Shown here: positions 5,029 to 5,067 of the stretch, in pieces | How the letters are laid out: each line of letters starts with the position of its first letter | Position numbering within the stretch: the stretch's first letter is position 1 | Source: Campylobacteraceae bacterium | Lineage (GTDB): Bacteria; Campylobacterota; Campylobacteria; Campylobacterales; Campylobacteraceae | Direction: 5' to 3' | Length of the DNA stretch: 5,067 nt | Assembly (NCBI GenBank): GCA_031290675.1 | Contig: JAITNC010000169.1 | Location: 1 to 5,067, forward strand | Translations under genes and position numbers: made by a program | Notes under the pieces: model-generated | The model's input: only the letters and a program-made list of their open reading frames with translations | Database searches by the model: none | Told to the model about the DNA's origin: nothing

Positions 5029-5067
5029 AGTGGATTGCCACGTTCGCAAGCTCACTCGCAATGACGG
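5029..5067 (-). repeat. Repeat A, copy 6, inverted, at window edge
   Basis: Exact reverse complement of A copy 1 (4522-4560), 39 of 39 bases, and similarity continues 7 bases beyond (T-rich tail) with a one-base gap. The last repeat base is the last base of the window. Confidence 0.85.

Larger units (their letters stand above)
4479..5067. repeat. Intergenic mosaic of palindromic repeats (families A, B and C)
   Basis: Six copies of an approximately 37-nt unit starting CCGTCATTGC (A), five of an approximately 45-nt unit starting ATTGTCATG (B) and one GC-rich hairpin element (C) fill this gene-free block. Units are degenerate to different extents, spacing is irregular, and B is often joined to A. 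Repeats of the GTCATTGCGAG type are a widely dispersed intergenic family in bacteria. The block is GC-richer than the spacer beside it. The two long plus-strand frames across it are made of repeat translation and are not taken as genes. The block runs to the window edge and may continue. Confidence 0.85.

Noticed and set aside
4548..5064. Two overlapping plus-strand open frames (97 and 149 codons) across the repeat block
   Set aside because: Their translations are repeated phrases (CVYS, SVIASE, LCLFSSV) from the A and B units, with no ribosome binding site and no family resemblance; this is a common source of false hypothetical proteins.

Overview
The window suggests an AT-rich, Gram-negative bacterium, most plausibly a campylobacterotal sulfur bacterium (Sulfurimonas/Sulfurospirillum-like). 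This is inferred from Lys/Ile/Phe-rich codon use, Sec-type signal peptides on free periplasmic binding proteins, and the sulfonate-type gene set. No marker gene fixes the taxon.

Positions 1-4219 hold four genes, all on the minus strand, closely spaced (27, 73 and 47 nt gaps) and each with a Shine-Dalgarno sequence, so they probably form one operon read right to left. Its order is: an SsuD-type FMNH2-dependent alkanesulfonate monooxygenase (4219-3119); two tandem paralogous SsuA/NrtA/TauA-type periplasmic binding proteins (3091-2126 and 2052-1060); and a second, different flavin monooxygenase of the NtaA/SnaA/DszA/DmoA family (1012 to beyond base 1, C-terminus missing). The likely job is scavenging organosulfur compounds: two binding proteins capture substrates in the periplasm and two cytoplasmic monooxygenases release the sulfur. 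The ABC permease, ATPase and flavin reductase such a pathway needs are not in the window and may lie past base 1. The SsuD differs from the E. coli enzyme at several active-site positions, so its substrate may differ.

Positions 4220-4478 are a gene-free, very AT-rich spacer that should carry the operon's promoter. It holds an interrupted 10-bp inverted repeat and a second copy of its half-site 75 bp further upstream, a candidate operator.

Positions 4479-5067 contain no credible gene. They are a mosaic of interspersed palindromic repeats: six copies of a GTCATTGC-type family (A), five of a GTCATGCT-type family (B), often joined as B-A composites, and one GC-rich hairpin element (C). A and B share one stem-bulge-stem architecture. 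The first and last A copies are 39-bp perfect inverted repeats, and the last ends exactly at the window edge, which may be an assembly break. No RNA gene, CRISPR array, insertion sequence or clear terminator was found.
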